The notes beneath the pieces were generated by a model. The model saw only the letters and a list, made by a program, of their open reading frames with translations, searched no databases and was not told where the DNA came from. Below are positions 33,556 through 41,351 of a stretch of DNA of 64,000 bases, in pieces (within the stretch, counting starts at the first letter, position 1; each line of letters opens with the position of its first letter). The stretch spans positions 1 to 64,000 of the forward strand of contig JAHQVJ010000083.1 of NCBI GenBank assembly GCA_019634415.1, in the 5' to 3' direction. Source of the DNA: Myxococcales bacterium (GTDB lineage: Bacteria; Myxococcota_A; UBA796; GCA-2862545). A program made the position numbers and the translations under genes.

Positions 33556-35001
33556 TCAGGGGTAGCAGGACGATTGCGTGGGGGTCGGAAGGTCTACACC
33601 CTTCCGCGCGAGGTCCACCAGAGCCAGCACGGCCTCCGGTCCCCAGCACACGTCCACCCAACGATCACCGGCCACGCCCTTGACGAAGAGCGCCGGAGTG
33701 CCCTTCACGCCTGCTCGAGCGCCAGCGAGGGAGTGCTCCACCACGGCCTCCACCGTCTTGCGGTCGACCATGCAGGCGCGCCAAGCGTCCAGGTCGAGGG
33801 ACGTCTGCTGCGCCGCGTTGAGGAGGGCGTTGTCGGACAAGTCGGGTTGCCCTTGGAAAACGAGGGAGGAGTAGTCCCAGAACTTTCCTTGCTTGTTCGC
33901 ACACTCTGACGCCATGGCCGCGCGACACCGCTCCACGCCCTCTTGCCCCTGCAGGGCCGGATTGCATGCGCCCGACAGCACGAACGGTCTGAAGCGCACC
34001 TGAACCTCGGGAACCTGCTGAACCAGCTGCTTGAGCGCCACGGAAGCCTCTGCGCAGTGGGGGCAGCCGAAGTCGGCGAACTCGACCACCATGTAGGGCG
34101 CGTTCGGATCGCCCAGCACGGCCTCCGTGCCCGACAACTCCACGGGGCCCTGCGCATAGGTGAAGGCGCCGGCCAGCTTCTCCACCATGGCGGGATCCAC
34201 CGCTGAGGAGGGGGCGGGTTGTGGGGCAGGTGCTGGTGCAGTCGCCGCCTGCTCGGTGGGGGCAGCAGTGGGGGCAGGAGCGGGCTCCTGTGCTGGAGCA
34301 GGATCGGGTGTGCCGGTGATCTGGGGCAGGTCGGGCGTGGCGCTCTTCGTGTCGGACCAGGTGGACAGACCCACGAGGGTGACGATGAAGAAGGTGGCGG
34401 CCACGGTGATGAAGCTCGAGGAGCCCGGAATCTTCTCGGGCTGTTCGCTGAAGACCTGACCCACCTCCTTCATGCCCTTGAGGCCAGCCCACACGAGGAT
34501 GCCGTTGCAGATGTAGATCGTGATGCACATCACGCACACGGCGCCCAGTCGAGAGGACTCGAACGCGAGGTACAGCGAGTACAGACTTCCCAACCCAGCG
34601 AGGGCCGTGATGGTGGGGTAGAGGCGGGCAGCGGGTTGGCGCGCCACCTGCGTGGCGATGGCCACACCCAGGAAGAAGCCGGATCCGAGAAGGGCGATCG
34701 GCACGCCGAACATCTCGGATGCTGCGGAGTTGTTGACGACGTCACAGTTGATGACGTCGTTGACGTTGCAGAGCGCTGGCCCACCTGCGGACTCGAGCTT
34801 GCGGCTGAAGAGGTAGGCGCTGCTGCCCAGCCCCAACACCGACGTGGCCAACACACCCCACCGCGTGTCCAGCTGCACCACGCCGCCACAGGCGATGGCA
34901 GCGGCCAACATGAAGGCCATTAGCCGCCAGTCGCCCAGGGCGAAGCCGATCACACCGACCAAGACCGCGACGCCGAAAGGCGCGTATTGCTTCGTGTCCA
35001 T
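33556..35001 (-). CDS. VKOR-DsbA fusion, disulfide-bond generating oxidoreductase
   Basis: About 481 aa. Residues 1-210 hold a vitamin K epoxide reductase domain: several transmembrane helices, the loop cysteine pair Cys78/Cys86 (CNVNDVINC) and the redox CxxC (Cys156-Val-Met-Cys159). A Pro/Ala/Glu-rich linker (about 225-268) joins it to a thioredoxin-fold DsbA-like domain with the active site CPHC (Cys313-316) and TPALFVKG cis-Pro loop. VKOR passes electrons from DsbA to quinone, so this single protein would both oxidise and be reoxidised. ATG 35001 opens the first helix. Confidence 0.9.
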   Translation of the reverse strand: MDTKQYAPFGVAVLVGVIGFALGDWRLMAFMLAAAIACGGVVQLDTRWGVLATSVLGLGSSAYLFSRKLESAGGPALCNVNDVINCDVVNNSAASEMFGVPIALLGSGFFLGVAIATQVARQPAARLYPTITALAGLGSLYSLYLAFESSRLGAVCVMCITIYICNGILVWAGLKGMKEVGQVFSEQPEKIPGSSSFITVAATFFIVTLVGLSTWSDTKSATPDLPQITGTPDPAPAQEPAPAPTAAPTEQAATAPAPAPQPAPSSAVDPAMVEKLAGAFTYAQGPVELSGTEAVLGDPNAPYMVVEFADFGCPHCAEASVALKQLVQQVPEVQVRFRPFVLSGACNPALQGQEGVERCRAAMASECANKQGKFWDYSSLVFQGQPDLSDNALLNAAQQTSLDLDAWRACMVDRKTVEAVVEHSLAGARAGVKGTPALFVKGVAGDRWVDVCWGPEAVLALVDLARKGVDLPTPTQSSCYP

Positions 35002-35069
35002 GGGGGCGGGGACTATCGCCACGTCGGCCCGACGGCAATCGGCCGTGACCTTCCTTGAATGGGGCTCGA

Positions 35070-35531
35070 TCATCCCCGCCTGGCGCGCTGCATCTCTCGT
35101 CGGGCGTCTCGTTCCTTGAGATCCTGGCGACGGTCCTGGTGCTGCTTGCCCTTGGCGAGTGCGACCTCGAGCTTGATGCGGGCTCCCTTCAGGTACAGCT
35201 TCACGGGAACCACGGTCATGCCCTTCTGCCGGACCGAGCGGTCGAGCTTCAGGATCTCGTGGCGGTGGAGTAGCAGCCGTCGCTGGCGAGTCGGCTCGTG
35301 GTTCTCGCGGTTGGCCTCGGTGTAGGCGGGGATGTTGCAGCCGACCAGCCAGGCGCCGTCCCGGCCGATGCGCACGTAGGCCTCGCTCAGGTTGCCCTGA
35401 CCGAGCCGCAGCGACTTGACCTCGGAGCCGAGCAGGGAGATCCCGGCCTCGAAGCTCTCCAGCAGGCGATAGTCGTGACGCACGCGTCGATTGTCGATGA
35501 GCACACGAAGGTGCGTTGCGTCCCTGGACAT
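35070..35531 (-). CDS. smpB: SsrA-binding protein SmpB
   Basis: About 153 aa, typical length. The OB-fold SmpB motifs are visible: the N-terminal VLIDNRRVRHDYRLLESFEAGI, GSEVKSLRLGQGNLSEAY, the AYTEANRENHEPTRQRRLLLHR segment and KLYLKGARIKLEVALAKGKQ, then a basic tail. It delivers tmRNA to stalled ribosomes; no tmRNA gene lies in the window. ATG 35531 is preceded by AAGGGAT; the longer frame from 35630 contains proline-rich non-conserved sequence and is not used. It is divergent from mraZ, whose repeat-rich promoter lies in the gap. Confidence 0.95.
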   Translation of the reverse strand: MSRDATHLRVLIDNRRVRHDYRLLESFEAGISLLGSEVKSLRLGQGNLSEAYVRIGRDGAWLVGCNIPAYTEANRENHEPTRQRRLLLHRHEILKLDRSVRQKGMTVVPVKLYLKGARIKLEVALAKGKQHQDRRQDLKERDARREMQRARRG

Positions 35532-35567
35532 GGACCATCCCTTAATGAGGGGGAGCCTCGGCCGCCG

Positions 35568-35604
35568 GTGGGGGAAAGTGGGGAAGGGGGCGGGAGGGGG
35601 TGGG
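35568..35604 (+). promoter_or_regulatory. GTGGG repeats near the smpB side, possible MraZ boxes
   Basis: GTGGG at 35568 and 35578, a GGGGGCGGGA stretch around 35586-35599 and GTGGG at 35600 recur about every 10-12 bp. They are similar to but less regular than the downstream cluster and could extend MraZ control to smpB. G-richness alone is an alternative explanation. Confidence 0.35.
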
Positions 35605-35719
35605 CGGAGGCCCGGTGCGGTCTCCTCCACCAGGTCGGGCTCGATCCACTAGAATGTACCTGGCGGCTAGATTTTTGGTGTCGTGTGGCGTCGTTCGAGG
35701 CCTGGGGTATCGGACCCTG

Positions 35720-35783
35720 GTGGGCGCGGTGGGGGAAGGTGTGGGGGCCGTGGGGTGCGGAGTGGGAGAATGTGGGGTATAGT
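35720..35783 (+). promoter_or_regulatory. mraZ promoter with six GTGGG repeats (MraZ box array)
   Basis: GTGGG begins at 35720, 35729, 35741, 35750, 35762 and 35772, spaced 9, 12, 9, 12 and 10 bp, that is near one DNA turn each. A TATAGT -10-like sequence (35778-35783) abuts the last copy, 53 bp before the mraZ start. In other bacteria MraZ represses its own dcw operon by binding tandem TGGG-type repeats with about 10-bp spacing, so an autoregulatory array is likely. No clear -35 is visible apart from the repeats. Confidence 0.7.
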
Positions 35784-35836
35784 GGCGACGTCACTTAGAA
35801 CCTAGATGATTCCCTCCTTCCCCTCGGTCTCTCCCC

Positions 35837-36292
35837 TTGCTTCGCGTCCGCTGCCAGCAAACCGTCACCATCGATGCCAAGGGGCGTCTGGCTCTGCCTG
35901 CGCCCATCCGGCGTGCGCTGGAAGGGCTCGGTCAGCGGGACTTGGTGCTCACCTTCTCCAGGGGCACCGACGGCGACTCCGTGTGGGCGTGGCTGCCGGA
36001 GGACTACGAGCAGCTCGAGGCAGAGGTCAGCACTCAGGACCGCTTCTCGGAGGAAGTTCAGGACTTCGCCCACTCCGTGCTGGCCACCGCTCAAGACGTG
36101 GAGCTGGATGGGCAGGGCCGCGTCCGGATCCCGCCCATGCTGCGGGAGCAGGCCGCGCTCCAGCGAGAGTGTGTGGTCTTCGTGGTGTTGGGGCAGATCC
36201 AGATCTGGGACAAGGAGTCGTGGGCTCGTCGCTCGGAGCGCGCCAAGGAGCGCCAGCTGTTGCGGAAGGGCACGCCAGGAGCGTCGCAGTGA
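35837..36292 (+). CDS. mraZ: MraZ transcriptional regulator, first gene of the dcw cluster
   Basis: 151 aa, with the two AbrB-like repeats of MraZ. First half VTIDAKGRLALPAPIRRAL and second half VELDGQGRVRIPPMLREQA both show the D(x)KGR / DxxGR pattern, which forms the DNA-binding loop ring. MraZ is a dodecameric regulator of the division operon. Start is TTG 35837 (LLRVRCQQTV): the family usually begins MFRG(x)YEHTL just before the first motif, which fits here; no ATG start suits. The stop overlaps rsmH (GTGA). Confidence 0.92.
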   Translation: MLRVRCQQTVTIDAKGRLALPAPIRRALEGLGQRDLVLTFSRGTDGDSVWAWLPEDYEQLEAEVSTQDRFSEEVQDFAHSVLATAQDVELDGQGRVRIPPMLREQAALQRECVVFVVLGQIQIWDKESWARRSERAKERQLLRKGTPGASQ

Positions 36293-37191
36293 CGTTCTCC
36301 CACGAGCCGGTGATGGTGGATGCCGTGGTCTCGGCCATCGACCCCAGAGACGGCGACGTCATCGTGGACTGCACGGTGGGGGGCGGCGGCCACAGTGCTG
36401 CGTTGCTCGCCCGAGCCGAGTGCCGAGTGATCGGTCTCGATCGGGATCCCGCAGCGATCGAGGCAGCCACGCTGCGCTGTGCGCCGTTCGCGCCGCGCTT
36501 CGAGGCCGTGCGCAGCGCCTTCGGCTCCTTCGGGCAGGTGCTGGACGACCGAGGCATCTCCAGCGTCGACGGTGTTCTGGCGGACTTGGGTGTGTCGTCG
36601 CATCAGCTCGACACCGCCGAGCGTGGGTTCTCCCTTCAGCGGTCCGGTCCCGTGGACATGCGGATGGATCCGGACGCCCCGCTCTCTGCGAGCGACATCG
36701 TCAACACCTACGAGCAAGCAGACATCGCCGACATCCTGCGTCGCTTCGGCGAGGAGCGTCGCGCGAAGCGGGTCGCAGCCGCCATCGTGGCGGGTCGTCC
36801 GTGGTCGGACACCCGCTCCTTGGCGACCGCGATCGCGTCGGCAGTAGGGGGAGGCGGACGGCGGCGGATCCACCCCGCCACGAGGGCGTTCATGGCCTTG
36901 AGGATCGCCACGAACGGTGAGCTTGCCCAGCTCGAGTCGCTCCTGCCGGAGATCGTGGAGCGGCTGTCCGTGGGGGGGCGCGTGGCTGTTCTCACCTTCC
37001 ACAGCCTGGAGGATCGCATCGTGAAGCGGTTCTTCGCTGCGGCCGCGGGCAAGGGCCGCGATCGAGACCCATGGGGCAACCCGGTCGGAGATGTGTCCCT
37101 TGCCGTGTCAAAGTCTCTGAAACCCGATCCCGACGACCCCAACCCGAGGGCGCGATCCGCGCGGTTGCGCTGCGCCGTGAAGGTGCCATGA
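36289..37191 (+). CDS. rsmH: 16S rRNA (cytosine-1402-N4)-methyltransferase RsmH (MraW)
   Basis: About 300 aa. N-terminal HEPVMVDAV and the SAM-binding DCTVGGGGHSAALLA, then LDRDPAAIEA, GVLADLGVSSHQLD, DMRMD, and the late LTFHSLEDRIVKRFF motif, all diagnostic. It methylates C1402 together with RsmI. GTG 36289 lies in the mraZ stop overlap. The downstream ftsL gene begins within its own stop codon (ATGA). Confidence 0.95.
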   Translation: MTFSHEPVMVDAVVSAIDPRDGDVIVDCTVGGGGHSAALLARAECRVIGLDRDPAAIEAATLRCAPFAPRFEAVRSAFGSFGQVLDDRGISSVDGVLADLGVSSHQLDTAERGFSLQRSGPVDMRMDPDAPLSASDIVNTYEQADIADILRRFGEERRAKRVAAAIVAGRPWSDTRSLATAIASAVGGGGRRRIHPATRAFMALRIATNGELAQLESLLPEIVERLSVGGRVAVLTFHSLEDRIVKRFFAAAAGKGRDRDPWGNPVGDVSLAVSKSLKPDPDDPNPRARSARLRCAVKVP

Positions 37192-37520
37192 ACGCCCGTT
37201 CCGCCATGCCAGCAACGTCCCAGAGTCCAGCTCCTTCCATGCTACGTTCGGCCGCTTCCACAGTGGCTCCCTACGTCGTGTGGGGGGTGGCGCTGTTCGT
37301 GGTGCTGGCGTGGTGGGTGCAGGTGCGGCTGGAGGTCAACCAGCTGCGCCAGGATCTGCACCGCAACTCTGCCGCTCATCGCGAGGCCGCGCTCTTCAAC
37401 GAGCGCCTGAAGCTCGAGATGGATGCACGGCGTCGCACTGTGGCGATGGAGCGGGCGGCCACACGGATGGGCCTGTCGCCGAAGGCGGCTCCCACCGTTC
37501 GTGTGCAGGGGGTGCGTTGA
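37188..37520 (+). CDS. ftsL: FtsL-like cell-division protein
   Basis: About 110 aa. One transmembrane helix (about residues 28-46, PYVVWGVALFVVLAW) precedes an extracytoplasmic coiled-coil of ~45 residues (VRLEVNQLRQDLHRN ...), then RMGLSPKAAP. Short length, topology and position between rsmH and ftsI are those of FtsL, which forms the FtsQLB bridge to the septal synthase. Sequence identity to known FtsL is low, as usual for the family. ATG 37188 overlaps the rsmH stop (ATGA). Confidence 0.85.
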   Translation: MNARSAMPATSQSPAPSMLRSAASTVAPYVVWGVALFVVLAWWVQVRLEVNQLRQDLHRNSAAHREAALFNERLKLEMDARRRTVAMERAATRMGLSPKAAPTVRVQGVR

Positions 37521-39541
37521 AGGATCGGATCCGAGTTCCACGCATCGCCTTCGTGGTGGAGTCCGAGGAGGCCGTTCGTGCCCGCGGAAGCCGCCGGTTG
37601 CGGTGGCTCAGCACCTTGCTCTTGGTGCTGCTGGCCGGCGTGGGCCTGCGCAATGTGCAGCTGGCTCTGGTGCCGTCGGATCGCACCCTGCGCGCCGCGG
37701 CCGTGCAGCGCTGGAACACCGTCACGCTGGAAGCCCGCCGGGGCGAGGTCCTGGACCGCGATGGGCATCGGTTGGCGACCTCCATGGCTACGCCGCGCGT
37801 GGTGGCGGATCCGTTCCACATCGCCGAGGAGGAGGTACCTGGCCTCGCCAACACCTTGAGCCACATCCTGGCTCAGCCCAACGTCGACGCCATCTCGGCC
37901 CGCCTGACCCGCAAGGGTCGCTGGTCTCAGCTGGCCAAGCGCGTGCACCCAGCAGCAGCGGCTCAGGTCGAGGCCATGGACCATCCTGGTGTCTGGGTCG
38001 ATCGTCCGCTGCGGCGGTACTACCCGGAGGAGGGTCTCGGCGCGCACATCCTCGGCTTCGTCGACGGGGATGGAGAGGGCAAGGCGGGCGTGGAGGCCAC
38101 CTTCGACCGCGACCTGCGTGGGAGCGCCGTGCTGTTGCAGCGCCGCCGCGACCGGCACGGGCTGTCGGTGGACGACCCGGCTCGCGCGGCCCAACCCAAT
38201 GTCGGCATGAACGTGATCCTCACCATGGATCGTGCCATCCAGCACGTGCTGGAGCAGGCTCTGGCAGACGCGCTGGAGCGCTCCGAGCCCCGCTCGGCCA
38301 CCGCGGTCGTGGTGGATGTTCGTACCGGCGACTTGCTGGCCATGGCCAGTGCTCCCACCTTCAACCCCAACCGGCTCGACGAGCGCCACGAGCGCCGTCG
38401 CAACCGCGCCGTGCAGGATGCGGTGGAGCCGGGATCGGTGCTCAAGCCCTTCACCTTCGCAGCTGCCATCGAAGAGGGGCTGATCACACCGGACTCTCCC
38501 ATCGACTGTGAGAACGGCGCATGGAGGGTGGGCGGCGAGGTCATCCACGACGACACGCCCCATCGTGTGCTCTCCGCAGCCGAAGCGCTCCAGCACTCGA
38601 GCAACATCGGGTCGGCGAAGCTCGCGTTGGAGCTCGGTTCGGTGCGGTTCCTCGCCTACGTGGACGCCTTCGGCTTCGGAAAGAAGACCGGGATCCGGCT
38701 GCCCGGTGAGCGGGCAGGTGTGGTGCGGAGCCCCGATCGCGTTCGAACCATCGAGCTGGCGACCACGAGCTATGGGCAGGGGATCACCACCACTGCGCTG
38801 CAGCTCGCCATGGCCACGGCTGCCCTCGGCAACGACGGTCTGTTGATGAAGCCCCGCTTGGTGTCTCGCATCGAAGACGTGCACGGTGTTCCCGAGGCCG
38901 TCATCGAGCCGACCGCCGTGGGCCGCGTCGTGTCTCGGGCCACGGCGAGGCAGGTGGTGGACATGATGGTGGGTGTGACCGCGCCTGACGGCCACGCTCC
39001 GCTCGGTGCGGTCCCTGGCTACACCGTCGCTGGCAAGACGGGAACGGCCCAGAAGGTGGTGGATGGTCGCTATGGAGAGGCGAGGCTCGCTTCCTTCGTC
39101 GCCATCGCTCCCGCTGACAATCCGTACATCGCCGTTGCGGTGCTGGTAGACGAGCCTTCGAAGGGAAGCCACTACGGCAACCAAGTAGCTGCGCCTGTGG
39201 CCGCCGAGATCATCGAGGGTGCCCTGCGGCACCTCGGCGTTCCACCAGCGGGTGCAGCGCGCGGTCCGCTGGTGGGCGATCTGCCAGCGTGGCCTGCCGC
39301 GCTTCGGAAGCGGGGCCTCGTCAAGGCCGCCGCCGGCGCGCGCGACCTCCATCTTGCTTGGACCGGTGAGGGGTGGCGCATGCCCGACCTCCACGGTCGT
39401 CTCCTCCGCGAGACCGTTCAGACCCTCACGCTAGCCGATATCGGCGTGGACGCGTCGGGTTCGGGCCGAATCGTGGAACAACGTCCCACCCCGGGGGCGA
39501 CCTTGCGCCCCGGAGACCGCGTCTCGGTCATCTTGCGCTGA
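37517..39541 (+). CDS. ftsI: Septal peptidoglycan transpeptidase FtsI/PBP3 with PASTA domain
   Basis: About 674 aa. A cytoplasmic stretch, a transmembrane helix (about 30-48), a PBP dimerisation/pedestal domain (about 60-230, with RRGEVLDRDGHRLATS) and a transpeptidase domain bearing the three motifs: SxxK as SVLK (catalytic Ser about 312), SSN, and KTGT. A single PASTA domain (DLHGRLLRETVQTL ... PGATLRPGDRVSVIL) ends the protein. It cross-links septal peptidoglycan with FtsW. TTG 37517 overlaps the ftsL stop (TTGA). PASTA-tailed class B enzymes are usual in this group. Confidence 0.93.
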   Translation: MKDRIRVPRIAFVVESEEAVRARGSRRLRWLSTLLLVLLAGVGLRNVQLALVPSDRTLRAAAVQRWNTVTLEARRGEVLDRDGHRLATSMATPRVVADPFHIAEEEVPGLANTLSHILAQPNVDAISARLTRKGRWSQLAKRVHPAAAAQVEAMDHPGVWVDRPLRRYYPEEGLGAHILGFVDGDGEGKAGVEATFDRDLRGSAVLLQRRRDRHGLSVDDPARAAQPNVGMNVILTMDRAIQHVLEQALADALERSEPRSATAVVVDVRTGDLLAMASAPTFNPNRLDERHERRRNRAVQDAVEPGSVLKPFTFAAAIEEGLITPDSPIDCENGAWRVGGEVIHDDTPHRVLSAAEALQHSSNIGSAKLALELGSVRFLAYVDAFGFGKKTGIRLPGERAGVVRSPDRVRTIELATTSYGQGITTTALQLAMATAALGNDGLLMKPRLVSRIEDVHGVPEAVIEPTAVGRVVSRATARQVVDMMVGVTAPDGHAPLGAVPGYTVAGKTGTAQKVVDGRYGEARLASFVAIAPADNPYIAVAVLVDEPSKGSHYGNQVAAPVAAEIIEGALRHLGVPPAGAARGPLVGDLPAWPAALRKRGLVKAAAGARDLHLAWTGEGWRMPDLHGRLLRETVQTLTLADIGVDASGSGRIVEQRPTPGATLRPGDRVSVILR

Positions 39542-39902
39542 GGCGATTCCGGCCTGCGCTCTTTTTCATCTCACCAATCGTCCACCGCCCGCCGGGCGGG
39601 TAGAGGCCACCCCTCCCCAGGGTGGCGGGTTCCCAGGTTCCCATCCTGCGACGTCGGCCGCGTTCCCCAACGCAGCCATCGCAAGACCTAGGTTCCAACT
39701 CTCTGCTCGCAATCCCAGCGGCATCCAGCCCGCCTGGCGGCGGTGGTCGCCCACCTTGTAACCAGTGATCACGCGGTTGGCGGACGACGCCTCTGCGAGA
39801 CACTCCCCTCATCTTTGCCCGAAGGGCAGGAGGAAGCCGGACCAGGCACGCGGGACAGCGCGCGTGAGTTTGGCTAGATTCCTGCCCTGCCACGGGAGCC
39901 CG
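39542..39902. other. Gap in the dcw cluster between ftsI and murE
   Basis: About 360 bp, the largest gap in the cluster. Two stem-loops follow ftsI: CCGCCC / GGGCGG (39585-39599) and CCACCC / GGGTGG (39607-39625), neither with a T-run. A minus-strand frame starting at GTG 39772 and ending 39566 could encode a 68-aa basic, Trp-rich peptide; I do not call it a gene as codon use is mixed and no ribosome-binding site stands out. A murE promoter may also lie here (TAGATT at 39874-39879 is a possible -10). Confidence 0.4.
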
Positions 39903-41351
39903 ATGCAGCTCGATCGCCTGCTGCAGCACCTCGACGTGATCGAGGTGCGCGGCCCCACCGATCGTGACGTCGACCACGTCACGCGAGACTCCCGCCGCGT
40001 GGGTCCTCACTCCATCTTCGTCGCCATCGTGGGCGCCCAGGTGGACGGCCACCAGTTCGTCGGAGCCGTGTCGGCCCCGGTGGTGGTCACTCAGCGACAG
40101 ATTCCTGTCGGATCGGGCGTCACCCAGATCGTCGTGCGAGATACCAAGCGGGCGCTTGCGCAGCTCGCTGCGGGGTTGCATGGCCATCCGTCCCGCCAGC
40201 TCGCCGTCGTGGGGATCACCGGGACCAACGGAAAGACCACCATTGCCTCGCTGTCGCAGGCGGCGATGCAGCAGCTCGGGTGGCGAACCGGTCGGATCGG
40301 CACGACGGGCAACGTCGTGGCCGACGTGCAGCGGACCTCGGCCTTCACGACTCCCGAGGCTCCGCAGCTGCAGGGGCTGTTCGCCGAGATGCGAGAGGCT
40401 GGCGTCAGCGTCGTGACGATGGAGGTCTCCAGTATCGGCCTCGATCAACGTCGTGTAGACGGTACCGACTTCGCACTCGCCGTGTTCACCAACCTCACTC
40501 CCGATCACCTCGGCTACCACGGCTCCATGGAGGCCTACGGGCAGGCGAAGGCGCGGTTGTTTCGCGAGCTGCTGCGTCCGGTGGGAGGAGCTCCACGGGC
40601 GCTGCTCTACGGCGACGATCCGGCCTGGCGTCTCATGGAGCCGCCGGACGACCATTGGCTGTACGGGCTGTCCGAGGCGTGTCACGTGCGCGCGACGGAG
40701 CTCGTGTCGGACGCCTCGGGGATCCGAGCCACGCTGCACAGCCCCCGGGGGACAGCGTCGCTTCAGAGCACGCTGCTGGGGCACCACAACGCGCTGAACC
40801 TCATGGCGGCCTTCGGCATCTTGGTGCTCCTCGGCGTGCCTCCCGATCAGGCTGCGGAGGCGTTGGGCCGAGTCCCCGGAGTGGCGGGTCGGCTCGAGAG
40901 GGTTGCCGATCCCGCGGGCCGACTCGTGGTGGTCGACTATGCCCACAGCGAGGATGCGCTGGACAACGCACTGCGCACCCTCGTCCCCCTGACTCGGGGG
41001 CAGCTGTGGGTGGTGTTCGGGTGTGGGGGCGATCGCGATGCCTCCAAGCGCCCTCGGATGGGGGCGGTGGCGGCTGGTGGGGCCGATCACGTGGTGGTCA
41101 CCTCGGACAATCCGCGCTCGGAGTCACCCACGGCCATCATCGATGCCATCCTGGCGGGGATCGATGGCCATGACCACGTCACGGCCATCCCAGATCGCGC
41201 TGACGCCATCGCCCACGCGCTGCGTGGCAGCAGCCCCGACGACACCGTGCTCATCGCGGGCAAGGGGCACGAGTCCTATCAAGAGATCGACGGGGAACGC
41301 CTGGCCTTCGACGACCGGGCCGTGGCACGCACCATCCTGGAGGGGATGTGA
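39903..41351 (+). CDS. murE: UDP-MurNAc-tripeptide synthetase MurE
   Basis: About 482 aa. Mur ligase with the P-loop GITGTNGKTT (about 107-116) and the central-domain motifs EVSSIGLDQRRVDG. The C-terminal motif TSDNPRSE contains DNPR, the signature of meso-diaminopimelate-adding MurE; lysine-adding enzymes have a different residue here. So the wall is DAP-type. ATG 39903 follows a GGGAG site; the preceding frame is not conserved. The stop overlaps murF (GTGA). Confidence 0.95.
   Translation: MQLDRLLQHLDVIEVRGPTDRDVDHVTRDSRRVGPHSIFVAIVGAQVDGHQFVGAVSAPVVVTQRQIPVGSGVTQIVVRDTKRALAQLAAGLHGHPSRQLAVVGITGTNGKTTIASLSQAAMQQLGWRTGRIGTTGNVVADVQRTSAFTTPEAPQLQGLFAEMREAGVSVVTMEVSSIGLDQRRVDGTDFALAVFTNLTPDHLGYHGSMEAYGQAKARLFRELLRPVGGAPRALLYGDDPAWRLMEPPDDHWLYGLSEACHVRATELVSDASGIRATLHSPRGTASLQSTLLGHHNALNLMAAFGILVLLGVPPDQAAEALGRVPGVAGRLERVADPAGRLVVVDYAHSEDALDNALRTLVPLTRGQLWVVFGCGGDRDASKRPRMGAVAAGGADHVVVTSDNPRSESPTAIIDAILAGIDGHDHVTAIPDRADAIAHALRGSSPDDTVLIAGKGHESYQEIDGERLAFDDRAVARTILEGM

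Noticed and set aside
35806-36288. Extended N-terminus for RsmH reaching into mraZ
   Set aside because: The extension is antiphase to mraZ and the RsmH motif HEPVMVDAV begins at 36289 with the GTGA overlap.
39566-39772. 68-codon minus-strand frame between ftsI and murE
   Set aside because: Codon use is mixed, there is no clear ribosome-binding site and no homology I can name; kept only as a remark in the gap entry.
39528-41090. Minus-strand 520-codon frame across murE
   Set aside because: It is antisense to murE, His/Arg-rich and featureless; murE on the plus strand has all family motifs.
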